From positions 19,388,117 to 19,452,116 of the forward strand of contig NC_133770.1 in assembly GCF_003597395.2 (NCBI RefSeq): 64,000 nucleotides of DNA, in the 5' to 3' direction. The notes below the pieces were generated by a model. That model made no database searches. It was not told the origin of the DNA and was given only the letters and a program-made list of their open reading frames with translations. Every line of letters begins with the position of its first letter. Positions within the stretch are counted from its first letter, which is position 1. This DNA comes from Chelonoidis abingdonii. Lineage: Eukaryota > Chordata > Testudines > Testudinidae. The position numbers were made by a program, and so were the translations under genes. This document shows, in pieces, positions 1-11,329 of this stretch.

Positions 1-540
1 CAGGCAACTGTTCCTAACTTTTGAGTACTTGACATTGCAACTTTAACATTATTTATAAGGTTTTTTTTGTGGTTAATATTCAACAAGGGTGAAATTTTTC
101 ATAAGCATTCACACTCTTCTGCCATTAACATCAATGGGTGTTTTACCATTGACTTCAGTGGAAGCAGAGTTAGGCCAGTGTTGAGTGCATTTAAGATCCC
201 ACATGATGACTGTAATACTGCTGAACCATAAGTGCTCTGAGAAATACACTGATAGAAACTACCATAGCTTATTTCAATGTGTGAAGTCAGCAAAGGACTT
301 GTTACTCCTAAGGGCTGTCTGATTTCTCTGTTAAAAAGCAACCTCATATGCAATATGCTAAAATTAGTTGTTGGCAGTGTTTACTGTTATTTGCTAGTGC
401 TTAACACGAGTGTACACAATTTCTCATATTAACCTTGAATACCGAATTTCAATAACCTGACTCTGATTTTTAGCCTCATTGAAGTATTTTGTTTGGTATG
501 CATAGGTTTAAAGGACCTAGGGTACAATTTTATTATATTA
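1..540. other. No gene recognised; flank with one short palindromic repeat
   Basis: AT-rich sequence without a convincing coding frame. Around 118-180 there is a short imperfect palindrome with the core CATTGACTTCAGTGG, one of a scattered series of such small inverted repeats in this window. Nothing else recognised. Confidence 0.5.
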
Positions 541-800
541 TACTAGCACTGCAAACCCCAAACTAGACCATAGCCCCATTGTGCTAAATATTGTACCTAC
601 ACGACTCTGAACAGTTTACAATCTAAAGAAACACAAAATGGAAGAAAGGAAGGACAGTAATTCTTATTCCTATTTTACTCTTGGGGAGCTCAGGTAAAGA
701 AAGATTAAGTGACTTGCCCAAAGTCATACTGGAAGCCTGAAGTAGAGCCAGTGACTGAACACAGATCTCCTGAGTCCTGTGCCTGTGCTTTAACTTCAAG
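541..800 (-). repeat. Ancient interspersed repeat with MIR-like segment
   Basis: The first part (about 541-630) resembles a common sauropsid repeat, with a 'chromosomal-looking' string including CCCCATTGTGCTAAATATTGTAC and 'acaatctaaag'. The second part (about 690-790) carries the reverse complement of the MIR core, 'attaagtgacttgccca', followed by text resembling the MIR tRNA-related half. Diverged. Family assignment is from memory, with no alignment run. Confidence 0.5.
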
Positions 801-1239
801 ACCCCTGTTCCTCACTTTTCTTTTAAGAACATAATATTCAAAGTTGATGTATATGCTAAGCTATCTCTGTATTCTATTACAGTTTTCCCCCCAAATCTTT
901 CAGTATGCAATATACTTGAGAATATTAGGATAGTGACAAATGGTTGCCTCCCTCTACCAACAAGACATAAACGTTTTATTAAAGCTAATGTTAAAAAAGT
1001 ATGTTATACATAGGTTGAGAAAAGAGTGTCTGTATATCTGGGTATAGTGCTTAGATTATCCACAAATACAGAGTTTGTTTTTAAAAGTCGTATGATACAT
1101 AGAGTACATAATCAGCAATAACCCAAATGTAAGTGAATACATTTAAGAATACAGTTTAGATATTAGCATCCAAGTATTCGGGTACATCACTAATGAGAAG
1201 TTGTACAGAGATTTGGTTGTGGAAAGCAAAATATATCAA
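801..1239. other. No gene or repeat recognised
   Basis: AT-rich, high-complexity sequence. No reading frame, tandem repeat or terminal inverted repeat could be supported. Confidence 0.5.
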
Positions 1240-2157
1240 TGAGTGGAGATTGCCCTTTCGTAATTGAGAATTAGGGTCGGTTGTCCATTTAGGAAATACA
1301 ATCTCTCAGGGAAGTCTTTCAGTTACTTTTCTTACTGCACTTCTCATCGACACTCCAGCTCATCCCTCCTGGTATTGTTGATGTCCGGTGATGTGTTCTA
1401 TGTAGATGTCCCTCGGTCATCTGATGGCATCCAACACCATGAGTTGGCACATCAGCCGAGTGTAGCATCGACCGATTTTGCATTCTCACAACACTCACTC
1501 ATTATTGGGGTCCGACGATCAGTGCGTCTGTCTGAACCTGGTAACCCCTAACTCTCCAGGTGTCAACCAGAGGGGCTTATTTCTCCACCTTTCGAGTTCA
1601 GGCATGTGGAAGGCCGGGGTCCTGTTCTCGAAGAGCACTGTGATGACCACCATGATGATCTTCTTCCAGTACACATTGGTGATGACGATGTCCGGTCACA
1701 GTTGGCTGTCAGTTCCAGGGATGGTGGAGTTCACAGCAACCTTCCCTATGGGTGATGGGATGGCTCCGATCAGGCGATCTTGGATGGCATTGTGTTGCAG
1801 CTGCCAGACTCTAGAATGGGGCTTGCAGCTACTACACAGGATGCAGGGTAGTGTCTCATTGGCATAGCCGCACTTCGTACATCGCTTGTCCCAATTCCCA
1901 TGGTGAATCGCTCCATTCAGCGGAATGCATTTGAGCCAGGCCCTGTGGGTGAACCTCCACTTGGCAAATCGGGTGAAGCTGCCCCCAAGGAGGAAGTGGT
2001 TACTGGCATCCCACCTGCACGTCACCTCGAACACCTTGCCCTGGTCCAGCTTCCGCTTCAGGTTTTCCACATACTGGCAGCAGATGGCATCCTTCAGGGT
2101 CCTCTCCAGCATGGTTCTAGTTTTCGGACTGAGCATTGTGCGGTCCATGTTCTTCAC
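1240..2157 (-). pseudogene. R2-like non-LTR retrotransposon, 3' ORF fragment (CCHC plus restriction-like endonuclease)
   Basis: On the minus strand an open frame runs from 2157 to a TGA at 1698-1696, then the same frame continues to about 1530. It contains CTKCGYANET then CILCSSCKPHS, matching the cysteine-rich motif that precedes the endonuclease of R2-type LINEs, and a QHNAIQDRL stretch where the family has RHN. Just past the stop come PDIVIT and KKIIMVVITVLFEN, aligning with the PD...D core of the restriction-like endonuclease. The family's second aspartate (VDVT) reads VVIT here, so the site is probably dead. The TGA sits where CGA is expected, a CpG-decay stop. The RT domain is absent (5' truncation). 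I see no 28S rDNA at its 3' side. A related RLE-class clade (NeSL/R4-like) is possible. Confidence 0.65.
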
Positions 2158-2504
2158 ATTATTATTTTTCCCATCCCACTTACCTCATGTCTCTTTGTAC
2201 TCTTAAACAATTGTAAATCAGAAGGTAGTCAGTGCTGACGCTACAGCAAATGACTGACTACACAAGAAGGAAAAAGTCACAACAACATATAATTCATGCA
2301 CTGATTTTTTTGATGTTGTGATGCAAACATTTTCAACATTAAGAAACAAACTATTAATTATAACTATTTTGTTATGATTTATTGTGCAATGCAAGAAAAA
2401 CTTACTTTTCTTAAATATGTGTTACAACTGCAAGTAGGACTAGTCTTTACAGTGAGGCATCACAATATATATCAGACAAGGTCAGCTCCCCGACCGCTGC
2501 ACTG
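2158..2504. other. No gene recognised
   Basis: AT-rich spacer between the R2-like fragment and the CR1 element. No feature supported. Confidence 0.5.
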
Positions 2505-4075
2505 GTCAGCACAGTATGGGGAGGAGATGAGCAGCCTCAGTGGTCAAGTAGTAGTTAAGGACTATTTAAAAAAGCTGGACGTGCACAGAGGTGCTGAGGG
2601 AGTTGGCTGATGTGATTGCAGAGCCATTGGTCATTATCTTTGAAAAGTCTGGGAGATCCTGAATGATTGGAAAACAGCAAATATAGTTCCCATCTTTAAA
2701 AAAGGGAAGAAGGAGAATCCAGGGAACTACAGACTGGTCAACCTCACCTCAGTCCCTGGAAAGATCATGGAGCAGGTCCTCAAGGAATCCATTTTGAAGA
2801 ACTTGGAGGAGAGGAAGGTGGTCAGGAACAATCAACATGGATTCATCAGGGGCAAGTCATGCCTGACCAACCTGATTGCCTTCTGTGATGAAATAACTGG
2901 CTCTGTGGATATGGGGAAAGCCTTGACTTTAGCAAAGCTTTTAATACAGTCTCCCACAGTATTCTTGCCAGCAAGTTAAAAAAGTATGGATTGGATGAAT
3001 GGACTATAAGATGAATAGAAAGCTGGCTAGCTCGTCGGGCTCAACGGGTAGTGATCAACTGCTTGATGTCTAGTTGACAGCCGGTATCAAGTGGAGTGCC
3101 CCAGGGATCGGTTCCGGGGCTGGTTTTGTTCAACATCTTCATTAATGATCTGGATGATGGGATGGATAGCATCTGTAGCAGGTTTGCAGATGACACCAAG
3201 CTGTGGGGAGAGGTAGATACACTGGAGTCTAGGGATAGAGTCCAGAGTGACCTAGACAAATTAGAGGATTGGGCCAAAAGAAATCTGATGAGGTTCAACA
3301 AGGACAAATACAGAGTCGTGCACTTAGGACGGAAGAATCCCATGCACTGCTACAGGCTGAGGACCGACTGGCTAAGTGGCAGTTCTGCAGAAAAGGACCT
3401 GGGGATTACAGTGGATGAGAAGCTGGATATGAGTCAACAGTGTGCCTTGTTGCCAAGAAGGCTAATGGCATATTGGGCTGTATTAGTAGAAGCATTGCCA
3501 GCAGATAGAGGGAAATGATTATTCCCCTCTATTCGGCACTGGTGAGGTCATATCTGGAGTACTGCATCCCATCTGGAGTATTTGGGCCTCCCACTGTAGA
3601 AAAGATGTGGACAAATTGAAGAGAGTCCAGCAGAGGGCAACAAAAATTATTAGAGGGGTGGGACACATGATTTACAAGGAGAGGCTGAGGGAACTGGGCT
3701 TGTTTAGTCTGCAGAAGAGAAGAGTGAGGGGGGGATTGATAGCAGCCTTCTACTTCCTGAAATGGGGATACCAAACAGCTAGGCTGTTCTCAGTGGTGGC
3801 AAATGACAGAGCAAGAAGCAGTGGTCTCAAGTTGCAGTGAGGGAGGTATAGGTTGGATGTTAGGAAACACTATTCAGTAGGAGGATGGTGAAGCACTGGA
3901 ATGAGTTACATAGGGACGTGGTGGAATCTCCATCCTTATAGTTTTTTAAGGTCAGGCTTGACAAACCCTGGCTGGGCTGATTTAGTTGGGGTTGGTCCTT
4001 CTTTGCACAGGGGGTTGGACTAGATGACCTCTTTGGGTCTTTTCTGACCCTAATCTTCTACAGTTCTATGGTAAT
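2505..4075 (+). mobile_element. CR1 LINE, 5'-truncated, inactive
   Basis: CR1 non-LTR retrotransposon, the dominant LINE of turtles and birds. The piece starts inside ORF2, just upstream of the RT finger region, and runs to the 3' UTR. Recognisable in translation are IVPIFKKGKKENPGNYR, then GSVPGLVLFNIFINDL (about 3110-3155) and the RT catalytic box FADDTKLWGE (about 3183-3212), followed by the C-terminal SRSGLKL-type segment. The 3' end carries the CR1 hallmark 'ttggactagatgacct' (about 4015-4030) and ends near 'acagttctatgg'. Frameshifts and internal deletions, for example the loss of the usual DFSKAFDT context near 2930, break the frame. No target duplication was identified. Confidence 0.9.
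2767..3840 (+). pseudogene. CR1 ORF2 reverse transcriptase remnant
   Basis: Coding part of the CR1 element. In the LINE cycle this protein nicks the target and copies the element RNA at the nick. Three frame pieces are readable: 2767-2979 (finger region, GFIRGKSCLTNL), 3096-3518 (palm, with PQGSVPGLVLFNIFIND and FADD) and 3607-3840 (thumb/C-terminal region ending RARSSGLKLQ). The FADD aspartates are intact, but each piece is separated by a frameshift and about 20 codons near 2930 look deleted. The endonuclease domain is missing because of 5' truncation. It cannot encode a working enzyme. I am confident of the family and less so of the exact frame junctions. Confidence 0.85.
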
Positions 4076-4308
4076 TTAACACCTAGATATAAGAAGTGCC
4101 TGTGCTAGCCACTGGAAGCTGTCCAATTTGGCAGCCTAATAATGTGCTTTGAAAAAATACCTATTAGCTGTTTCCCCCAATGGAAGCAGCTTTGCTCTGC
4201 TATATATTTTTTTCTCCATTGGTCCGCTGCTTTATATCTACCATATAGAGTTTGGATAAAGCTAATGATAATACCTTGCACTTCTTTGCAAAGCACTTTA
4301 CAAACATC
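4076..4308. other. No gene recognised
   Basis: Unassigned sequence between CR1 and a MIR fragment. Confidence 0.4.
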
Positions 4309-4425
4309 ATTATCTTAATTGCTCTTCACAAGTAATATGGTTCCCACTTGCCAGATGGACAAACTGAGATGCAGAGAGGTTAAGTGACTGGCCCAAGGCC
4401 AAGGTGGGAGGAGTCAATTCAAAGA
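4309..4425 (-). repeat. MIR-type SINE fragment
   Basis: Contains 'gatggacaaactgagatgcagagag' split over 4354-4379 and 'gttaagtgactggccca', the reverse complement of the MIR core (accttgggcaagtcacttaac...). Diverged; the ends are approximate. Confidence 0.65.
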
Positions 4426-4599
4426 TGGATTAGAATTCAAGGAAAATGAGTAACTCCCATTGACATCAGTTAATCTCACTTACTTGAAAGGGAATTATAT
4501 ATATCCTGCAGGAGATATATACTACTCGACTTCTCACACCATTAGACTACTGCTCTCCCTCTCTGTGGCTTTCATTAGCCAGTGAGTAGAAGTTCTATT

Positions 4600-4700
4600 T
4601 CGATTATTATTTTATTTATTTGTGTTATGGTTGCACCCAGGAGCCCCAGTTCTGGATTAGTACCCTGTTGCGCTAGGTGCTGTACAAACACAGGACAAAA
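4600..4700 (-). repeat. Sauropsid interspersed repeat fragment
   Basis: Carries 'gcgctaggtgctgtacaaac' and nearby text resembling the same family as 541-630 and 30333-30420. The family name is not known to me with certainty. Confidence 0.45.
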
Positions 4701-4815
4701 TACTTGAGGGGGCCATGTAGAGATCTGGGGCAAAATCAGTGCTTGGTCCTGCTAGTGAAGGCAGGGGGCTGGACTTGATGACCTTTCAGAGTCCCTTCCA
4801 GTTCTATGAGATAGA
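4698..4815 (+). repeat. tRNA-derived turtle SINE, 3' half
   Basis: Starts at 'cttgagggggccat', just past where the B box would lie, and continues with 'gtgaaggcagggggctgg' and 'tgacctttcagagtc', ending 'ttctatgag'. It matches the 3' part of the fuller SINE at 60385-60570. The pol III promoter half is missing. It abuts the repeat fragment on its left. Confidence 0.8.
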
Positions 4816-5534
4816 CAATAGGTGGAGATAGATAAGCAGTGGAGCACAGGAAATAATAAGACAATAGAGCTTGTTTTCCTCCCAGGAGAGGGAACAGGGT
4901 AGCAGATGTGTGATAAGTGTGTTACAGTGATCTACTAAAGAAGATGATCCATAGCTAACAACCTTGAAGACCATAAAACTACAGATAAGTGAACAGAATC
5001 AAATGGTCCTCCCATGTGAAACTGAGCACTATTTTGGAACACAGTGTTGTCTTCAAAGGGACTTCAAGTGGAATCCCTTCCCCGTCTTCGATTCAAGAAG
5101 AAAATCCAGAGTGCAGCTCAAAAAGGTCTATAATAGGGCTAGATAATCTAGGTAGTGGAGGCCCTACAATGCTTAATGCATGAAATGGCTACAGAATCGT
5201 AATTCAAAGGGTAAGTCAAACACTCTGCTTTCATTATTTCTCCTCTCCAGATATTTAACCCCTTCCTCTGCTGTATGGGTTCCATAAATGTTCATTTCTA
5301 GAGCACAAATTGTCCTATTTTAACTTCCTCTGAAACTCCTAATCAAATTATGACAATCCACAAGACCATAGGATTTAAATGGTAGGGGCAGAATGAGTTC
5401 AAGTAAAGCTTCCAGCAAGCTGAGAGTCTGATCTTGCCCCACATAGGCAGGTACATGCCATTCTGCATCTTGTACAATTAGCCACTAGCGGTGTATGCAA
5501 AAGAACAGTAACTGATTTCACATGGTGTGCATTA
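4816..5534. other. No gene recognised
   Basis: No repeat family or coding frame supported. The region is moderately AT-rich. Confidence 0.4.
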
Positions 5535-5990
5535 CATAAGAATATAAGAACGTCCGTACTGGGTCAGGCCAAAGGTCCAGCTAGCCCAGTATTCTGTCTA
5601 CCGACAATGGCCAATGCCAGGTGCTCCAGAGGGAGTGAACCTAACAGGTAATGGTCAAGTAATCTCTCTTCTGCCATCCATCTCCACCCTCTGACAAACA
5701 GGCTAGGGACACCATTACTTACCCATCCTGGCTAATGGCCATTAATGGACTTAACCACCGTGAATATATCAATTCTCTTTTAAACGCTGTTACAGTCCTA
5801 GCCTTCACAACCTCCTTAGCCAAGGAGTTCCACAAGTTGACTATGCACTGTGTGAAGAAGAACTTCCTTTTATTTGTTTTAAAAACCTGGTAAGCCATTT
5901 AATTCCCATTTGGTGACCCTTAGTCTCGGTATTATGTGTGATTATGTTGTAAATAAACTTTTCTTATCTACCTTCGCCCACAATCGTACA
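5535..5990 (-). repeat. CR1-like LINE 3' end
   Basis: Minus-strand 3' terminus of a CR1-related LINE. The plus strand reads 'cataagaatataagaacg', 'actgggtcaggccaaaggtc' and 'caatgccaggtgctcc'. On the minus strand, 5960-5750 reads as the C-terminal ORF2 tail (a degenerate form of FFTQ...VNLWNSL...). The 5' end is truncated near 5990, where a second CR1-type fragment begins. Confidence 0.75.
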
Positions 5991-5996
5991 TAGATT

Positions 5997-6990
5997 TTTC
6001 ATAGATTTCTAGGACTGGAAGGGAACCTCAAAGAGGTCATCGAGTCCATCTCCGCCCTGCCCCTAGCAGGAACTCAATTCTGTCTAGACCATCCCTGATA
6101 GACCATTTATTCTAACCATCATTAAGATATCTACCAAGATGGAGACTCCAGCACACCTCCGCTAGGCAATTTATTCCAGTGTTTAACAACCTCTTTTATA
6201 TACCTCTATCGATACCCTCTATGTCGCCTTCTTTCAAGCTGAAAAGGTCCTAGCCTCTTAATCTCTTCCTTATATGTGACCCTTTCCAAAACCCCTAATC
6301 ATTTTTCGTTGCCTCTTCTGGAACCTTTCTAAATGCCGGTATTAGTCTTTTGAGATAGAGGAACCACATACTGTATGCATATTCCAGATGTTGTGTGCCA
6401 TCAAATTTATATAAGCGGAAAATAATATTCCCTTTTTCTATCCCCTTTTCAATTGATTCCTACATCCTAGTTTGGTTTTTTGACGTGCCTTGCACACGCG
6501 TGGACACTCTCAGAGAACTAATCCACGATGACTCCAAGATCTTTTCGCTGATTTGTTTGGTAGTTAAATTAGCCCAGCATCATGTATATGTACAGTTGGG
6601 TATTCAAGGCATCTTTAACGTTTGATTTTTCCACAATGTGCATTCTTTCATTTATCCACATTAAATTTCATTTCGCATGATTTGCCCGATCATTTAGTTT
6701 GTGAGATTTTCTGAAGTTCTTCACAGTCTGTTTGGGGTCCTAACTATTTGAGCACGTCAGTATTATCTGCAAACTTTGCCACCTCACTGTTTACCCCTTT
6801 CTCCAGATCAATTTATGAATAAGTTGAATAGGATTGGTCCTAGGACTGACCCTTGGGGAACACCACTAGTTACCCCTCTCCATTCTGAGAATTTACCATT
6901 AATTCCTATCCTTGATGCATGCCCACGTCTGAGAAGTAGGCCAAGCTCTGTATTTCTGTTAAAATTCAGCAGAATGAAATCTCAGTCCTT
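5997..6990 (-). mobile_element. CR1 LINE fragment, degenerate RT to 3' end
   Basis: Minus strand. The 3' terminus lies at about 5997 ('ttcatagatttctagg' on the plus strand, the usual CR1 end). Reading leftward from 6990 the minus strand gives INGKFSEW, then [17 protein letters not shown] and a degenerate FADN at about 6770-6790 in place of FADD. The later thumb region includes a recognisable 'RRQRKMI' stretch. Multiple stops and frameshifts. This is a different and older-looking subfamily than the CR1 at 2505-4075. 5'-truncated; the left limit is approximate. Confidence 0.75.
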
Positions 6991-9900
6991 TATCAACCAC
7001 ACATTACGTGTTATTTCTGCAAGAGGCAAGATTTCCACTGCCAGAATGTGTTCCAATTATGTGGCTGAATTCTGTGCTTTGGTGCACACCTGTGGTTCTT
7101 GTAGTCATCCTTGGGAATGCTATGCATACATATGAAGGGAGAATTCAGCCCATCATCTCTAAGTGCCTTTTTCAAACAGCTGGTTTAATGAGCTGCAGAG
7201 TGAAAATTTTGCTTTTTATTCATCTCACAAGAGATTTTTGTAAAATAAAGAGAGATTTCTAGTGCAAACTGAATTATTGTCATGCGTTAGAAGGATCTGT
7301 TCAGTAATAAAGGCATTTTTTTTACAAGAGTTGGATACAATGAGTGGCTATAACTTTACCAATTTCTTCTGAAACTTTAGTTTTTCACTTAGGACTAGAT
7401 TGAGACTTTACTCCCCATGCTGACTAAGGGACAGTGTATAGCAGCACCCTTCAGGAGAATCCCTGGGGTGGAATTGTGACTTCCCCAAACATCTGGAGGG
7501 AAGTAACTTACTGTAGCACTAAAAAGGATTCAGTTTTACCTCTCTTTTTGTGCTGTCCCACCTCTGCTATCTGGTGAATTCAAGGGTCTGTAGTGGCCCA
7601 AGGTTCTACCCAGAGACAACCTGTGCCTGCTGACAGAGGGGGGAGGGGGAGGAGGGGGGTACAGAGTCAGGGCAGCTGGCTTCAGCAGTGTTACTGAACA
7701 TGCTCAGTCCATGTAAGCATGCTCAGTACAAGCCAAGCAGCAAAAGGAGGCGGGGACATATGACCCTGTATGCTCTCCCCCCACGTCACCTCTGCAGGCC
7801 ATGATCTACCTTTCTCTACCTCCCCCTCACCCAGTTGTGTCAGGGAGTTTACAGAAAGTAGATTTTGCTCCTTTGCACAGCTGAATAAGACAAGGTCACT
7901 ATGTAGCCCATAATGGATTAAAAATTCAGCCATCAATTGGAGTATTTAGTAAAGTGAGCAGGATTTGGTCTGTTATCTACAGTAATTGGTATAAATTCTC
8001 CAGTAACTGGTATAAAACCCTCTATGAACAACTTCAACAAAACCCTCTAACCAAGCTATTATAAATACAGAACAAGTGTTAATCTTGTAAACTTGGATTA
8101 CAATGCATTTAATGAGAGACAGAGAGAGAATTCAGTTTAACCAGTAATTGCATGTCTGCTCCATCAAATGTCTGGGTTATTTAAAACACATCTACCACAG
8201 CAAGTGATATTTGGAGCCATTAAATCCTGTACTTGACACACTGTTATCTCTTTTAGTTACTTTGATTTCTTCACTGACTCTTAGATTCTTTCCCATTTAC
8301 TTACATTTCTTACTAAAACAGCATATTATCTGTCTTCCATAAAATCTTGCACATCCGTGTTACTTCAGCAAAATCCCGTTTCTTAGGGGGCTGCTCTAGA
8401 TGGCATTCTTGCAATTTTTAGCCAAGATCTAAATTGTTTTCTTTTACTGAAACCCAAATTGTTCTAAGGTGTGGGAGTCTTCTGAAGAACTGGTGGAGTG
8501 GACTACGTGGGGGTAGTGCAGAGTTGCGCTGGCCCAGGTGACTCGGCAGATAGGAAAAGCAAGCCTACTCTCATCTCTCTTTGAGATGGTGCAGCATTCT
8601 TTTTTCTCTGCACTGGGTCTGCTCTTCTGGCCAGCACATAGATTTGGATGGAATTTCCTCCTTACATCCTTCAAGATGCTTTGTGAACCTGAGAGCGCTA
8701 AGAGGGAGCAGTCCCTATTATGTGAAGAGCACAGGAACGACAATTGTGGTTGGCCTCTGGGTAGGAATATAAGGGGATGGGTGAGTTCTTGCAGCATTTT
8801 CCAATGAGGCCATTCCTAATCAAGCCCCAAAGAATTATTTATTAGGGTACAACTCTGATCTCAGAGACACAGGGATGGTTATCCATGTATTGTGATAAAG
8901 TAGATTTATCTGTGTTGGTTTTTGTTACAAACTACATTCCCCACCTCTCAATATATGTGATATCAGAATTGGAAGCTTACTGCAATGCATTAAAGATATT
9001 TTTTTTCTGTTCAGTTTTCTTCATAATGACAGGAAACTTTTGCTAGGTTTTTTAAAAAATGTTTTTAATTTGATTTTTGAAACACAAAATTATCTGCCCA
9101 TATCCATCTAGATTCAGTGACTGCATCGACTCAGTCCAATCTCTTGCTGTACAATACAAGCCCTTGTCACATTAAGGATCAACTTGGTTACAGTAAAAAA
9201 ATATACTATATGAAACATGAAGGTTTCTATAGAATGTCAGTCTTTCAAGATTTCTGTATTTCCCTCCTACATCTATTTCAAACAGTGTTATATTTCTCAC
9301 TTAGTACCTGGTTGGTTTTAATTTTATTACATTCGAAAGTGGTATGAAGCAAAAATTCACTATTCCAGCCCCTTGTGGCCAAGTGACCTCAAAATGCCTG
9401 CATTCATTTAAACATTCCCAGCCTACTGAACTGAGCCTAATTGTTTTCTGAAATTACACTGCCAATTATAACCAATGGTATCATTAATCATTGGCGTCAT
9501 TATTAATTTAAAGGATTCTTCTGGTGAGCTTACAGTATATTTAAATAGCACAAAAAGCAGTGAGACATTTTTTTCTAAATAAAGAGCTTGTTGCAAATGT
9601 CTAAAAAATTATGTAGTCAGAAGAGACTATCTGGCCCTGGTGATTAGTAATGGGATCATCTTTAGGGGCCAAATCTTGGTCCCACTGAATTCAGAGGGAA
9701 TATTAGCATTGATGTCAGTGGACTCCCAGTTTGGCCTTAAATGACTGCCTTGAACTTAAAGCCTGAATGGCCTTGAACATAAGTCATCACTACCCTGTAG
9801 TTATTCATTAGCTTTGTGAAATGAGTTGGTGTCTTCAGTTCAGTCCTTACTAGAATTTTAATTACATTTTCTTTCAGTCTCCTATAGAGATCAGCCATTG

Positions 9901-10111
9901 TTAGCTAAAACAATAGCAGTGATCATGGATTGATATAATGCCCACTGAAGTCAATTGAAATCTTTCCAATGACATTGGATCAAGTGATGGATGAGCCGAT
10001 GTATAGAGTGTCTTCTTCCCTGGCCACTTGCTGTTATATAAGTCAGTCCTACAGAGTGCAGAGCAGTCCTTGGAGTGGTTGAGCATACTCAACTCTATCT
10101 ACAGTGGATGT
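6991..10111. other. No gene recognised; mostly unassigned sequence
   Basis: Three kilobases without a supported gene. Visible structure: a purine/G-rich run at 7636-7662, and short inverted-repeat elements with CACTGAAGTCAATTG-type cores near 9666-9735 and 9938-9960. Reading frames such as 8444-8797 lack any family resemblance. Confidence 0.45.
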
Positions 10112-10116
10112 TCAGG
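10112..10116. repeat. Target-site duplication (left) of 1.33-kb element
   Basis: TCAGG immediately before the TGTGACGAGG terminus; the same five bases follow the other terminus at 11450-11454. Confidence 0.75.
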
Positions 10117-10254
10117 TGTGACGAGGGTTGCCGGGGCTCAACCCTCCCTGTGGAGGAGGGGAGCCACACCGGCCCTGTCCTGTCCTCCGCGGGTCCGGCT
10201 CCTTGGACCTGTGGCCCACTGTCCGGGAACGTTCGGTCCCTATGGAGAGGACTG

Positions 10255-10735
10255 AGCACAGGTAAAGTCAGTAGGGGCCCAGCCTTTGATGCAGGCGGGC
10301 ATCAAACACAGTACAATAAGCTCTGGCCCTTCTGGGGCAGGGCTGAGCAGTGACAGAGTCAATAGGGGCCCAGCCCTTGGGTCGGGCGGGGCACCAACCA
10401 CAGTACAATACGCTCTGGCCCTTTTGAGGCAGGGCAGAGCAATGACAGAGTCAATAGGGGCCCAGCCCTTGGGTCGGGCGGGGCACCAACCACAGTACAA
10501 TACGCTCTGGCCCTTTTGGGGCAGGGCAGAGCAGTGACAGAGTCAATAGGGGCCCAGCCCTTGGGTCGGGCGGGGCTCCAGCCAAATAGAGTTACAGGTT
10601 CTCTGAGCTCTGGCCCTTTGGGGCAGAGGCAGAGCAATGACAAAGGTAGAGGGGCCCAGCCCTTGGGTTGGGCGGGCCCCAAAACCAGTACAATAAACTC
10701 TGGCCCTTCGGAGCAGGCAGAGCAGTAGCAATCAC
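10255..10735. repeat. Minisatellite, about 92-bp unit, about five copies
   Basis: The phrase 'gtcaataggggcccagccc' (or a close variant) recurs at 10267, 10358, 10450, 10542 and about 10644, so the period is 91-92 bp with the last unit about 102. Each unit also contains 'ctctggccctt' and 'gggcagggc'. Units 2-4 are the most alike. It lies inside the 10117-11449 element. Confidence 0.9.
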
Positions 10736-11129
10736 ACTGGCCTCGTTAGCCGAGGCGAGGGGATTCTGCCACCCGGCTACGGGTGGCAGGGGGAACGCAG
10801 CCCACCACTCTTCTGCGTTCCAGCCCGGGCCCTACTAGCGGCTGTCGCCACTAGTGGCAGTCAGTGGGATCCGAACCGAAACACACTGACAGAGTGGATC
10901 AGTGGGGATCCTGGACGACACACACGGCCCTAGGCTCGGGGCCCTCTGCAGCCTGACTGTAGTCAAGCTGCCCCGGGCTACTTCCAATTTCCCCTTCGTT
11001 TCCTACCTGGTCCGCAGGTCGCCCAGCACCATGGGCTCCCCCAGTCAGGGCTGGCGGCAGGTCTGGAGTATCTCAGGGAGGTGGGCCAGGGTCTGGTCCA
11101 ACGGCTCCTCGGGGCCGTAGCAAGGATGG

Positions 11130-11222
11130 GGTAGCTCTGGCAGCTCCTCATCGCAGCGGCTGCAGGGTAGCTCTGGCAGCTCCTCGTCGTAGTGGGCGCG
11201 GGGTAGCTCTGGCAGCTCCTGG
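11130..11222. repeat. 36-bp in-frame tandem repeat, about 2.6 copies
   Basis: 'ggtagctctggcagctcct' starts at 11130, 11166 and 11202, an exact 36-base period. It preserves the reading frame on the minus strand and gives the ELPELP repeat. Confidence 0.9.
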
Positions 11223-11319
11223 TACCGACCTCGGGCCTCAACAGTCTCCCAGTGATGAGAGCCGGCAGGCACGTCTGCTCCCGGCGGCGGCTGGGGCCTG
11301 ACTGAAGGCTGAGGCCCGG

Positions 11320-11329
11320 CTTTTATCCT
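11320..11329 (-). promoter_or_regulatory. TATA-like box in LTR-like element
   Basis: The minus strand reads GGATAAAAG, about 120 bases inside the TGTAGTG terminus and followed by a GC-rich stretch, as expected for a promoter in an LTR. Inferred from sequence only. Confidence 0.4.

Noticed and set aside
10255..10735. CRISPR-like array
   Set aside because: Units are 92-bp head-to-tail minisatellite copies without distinct spacers, inside a eukaryotic LTR-like element.
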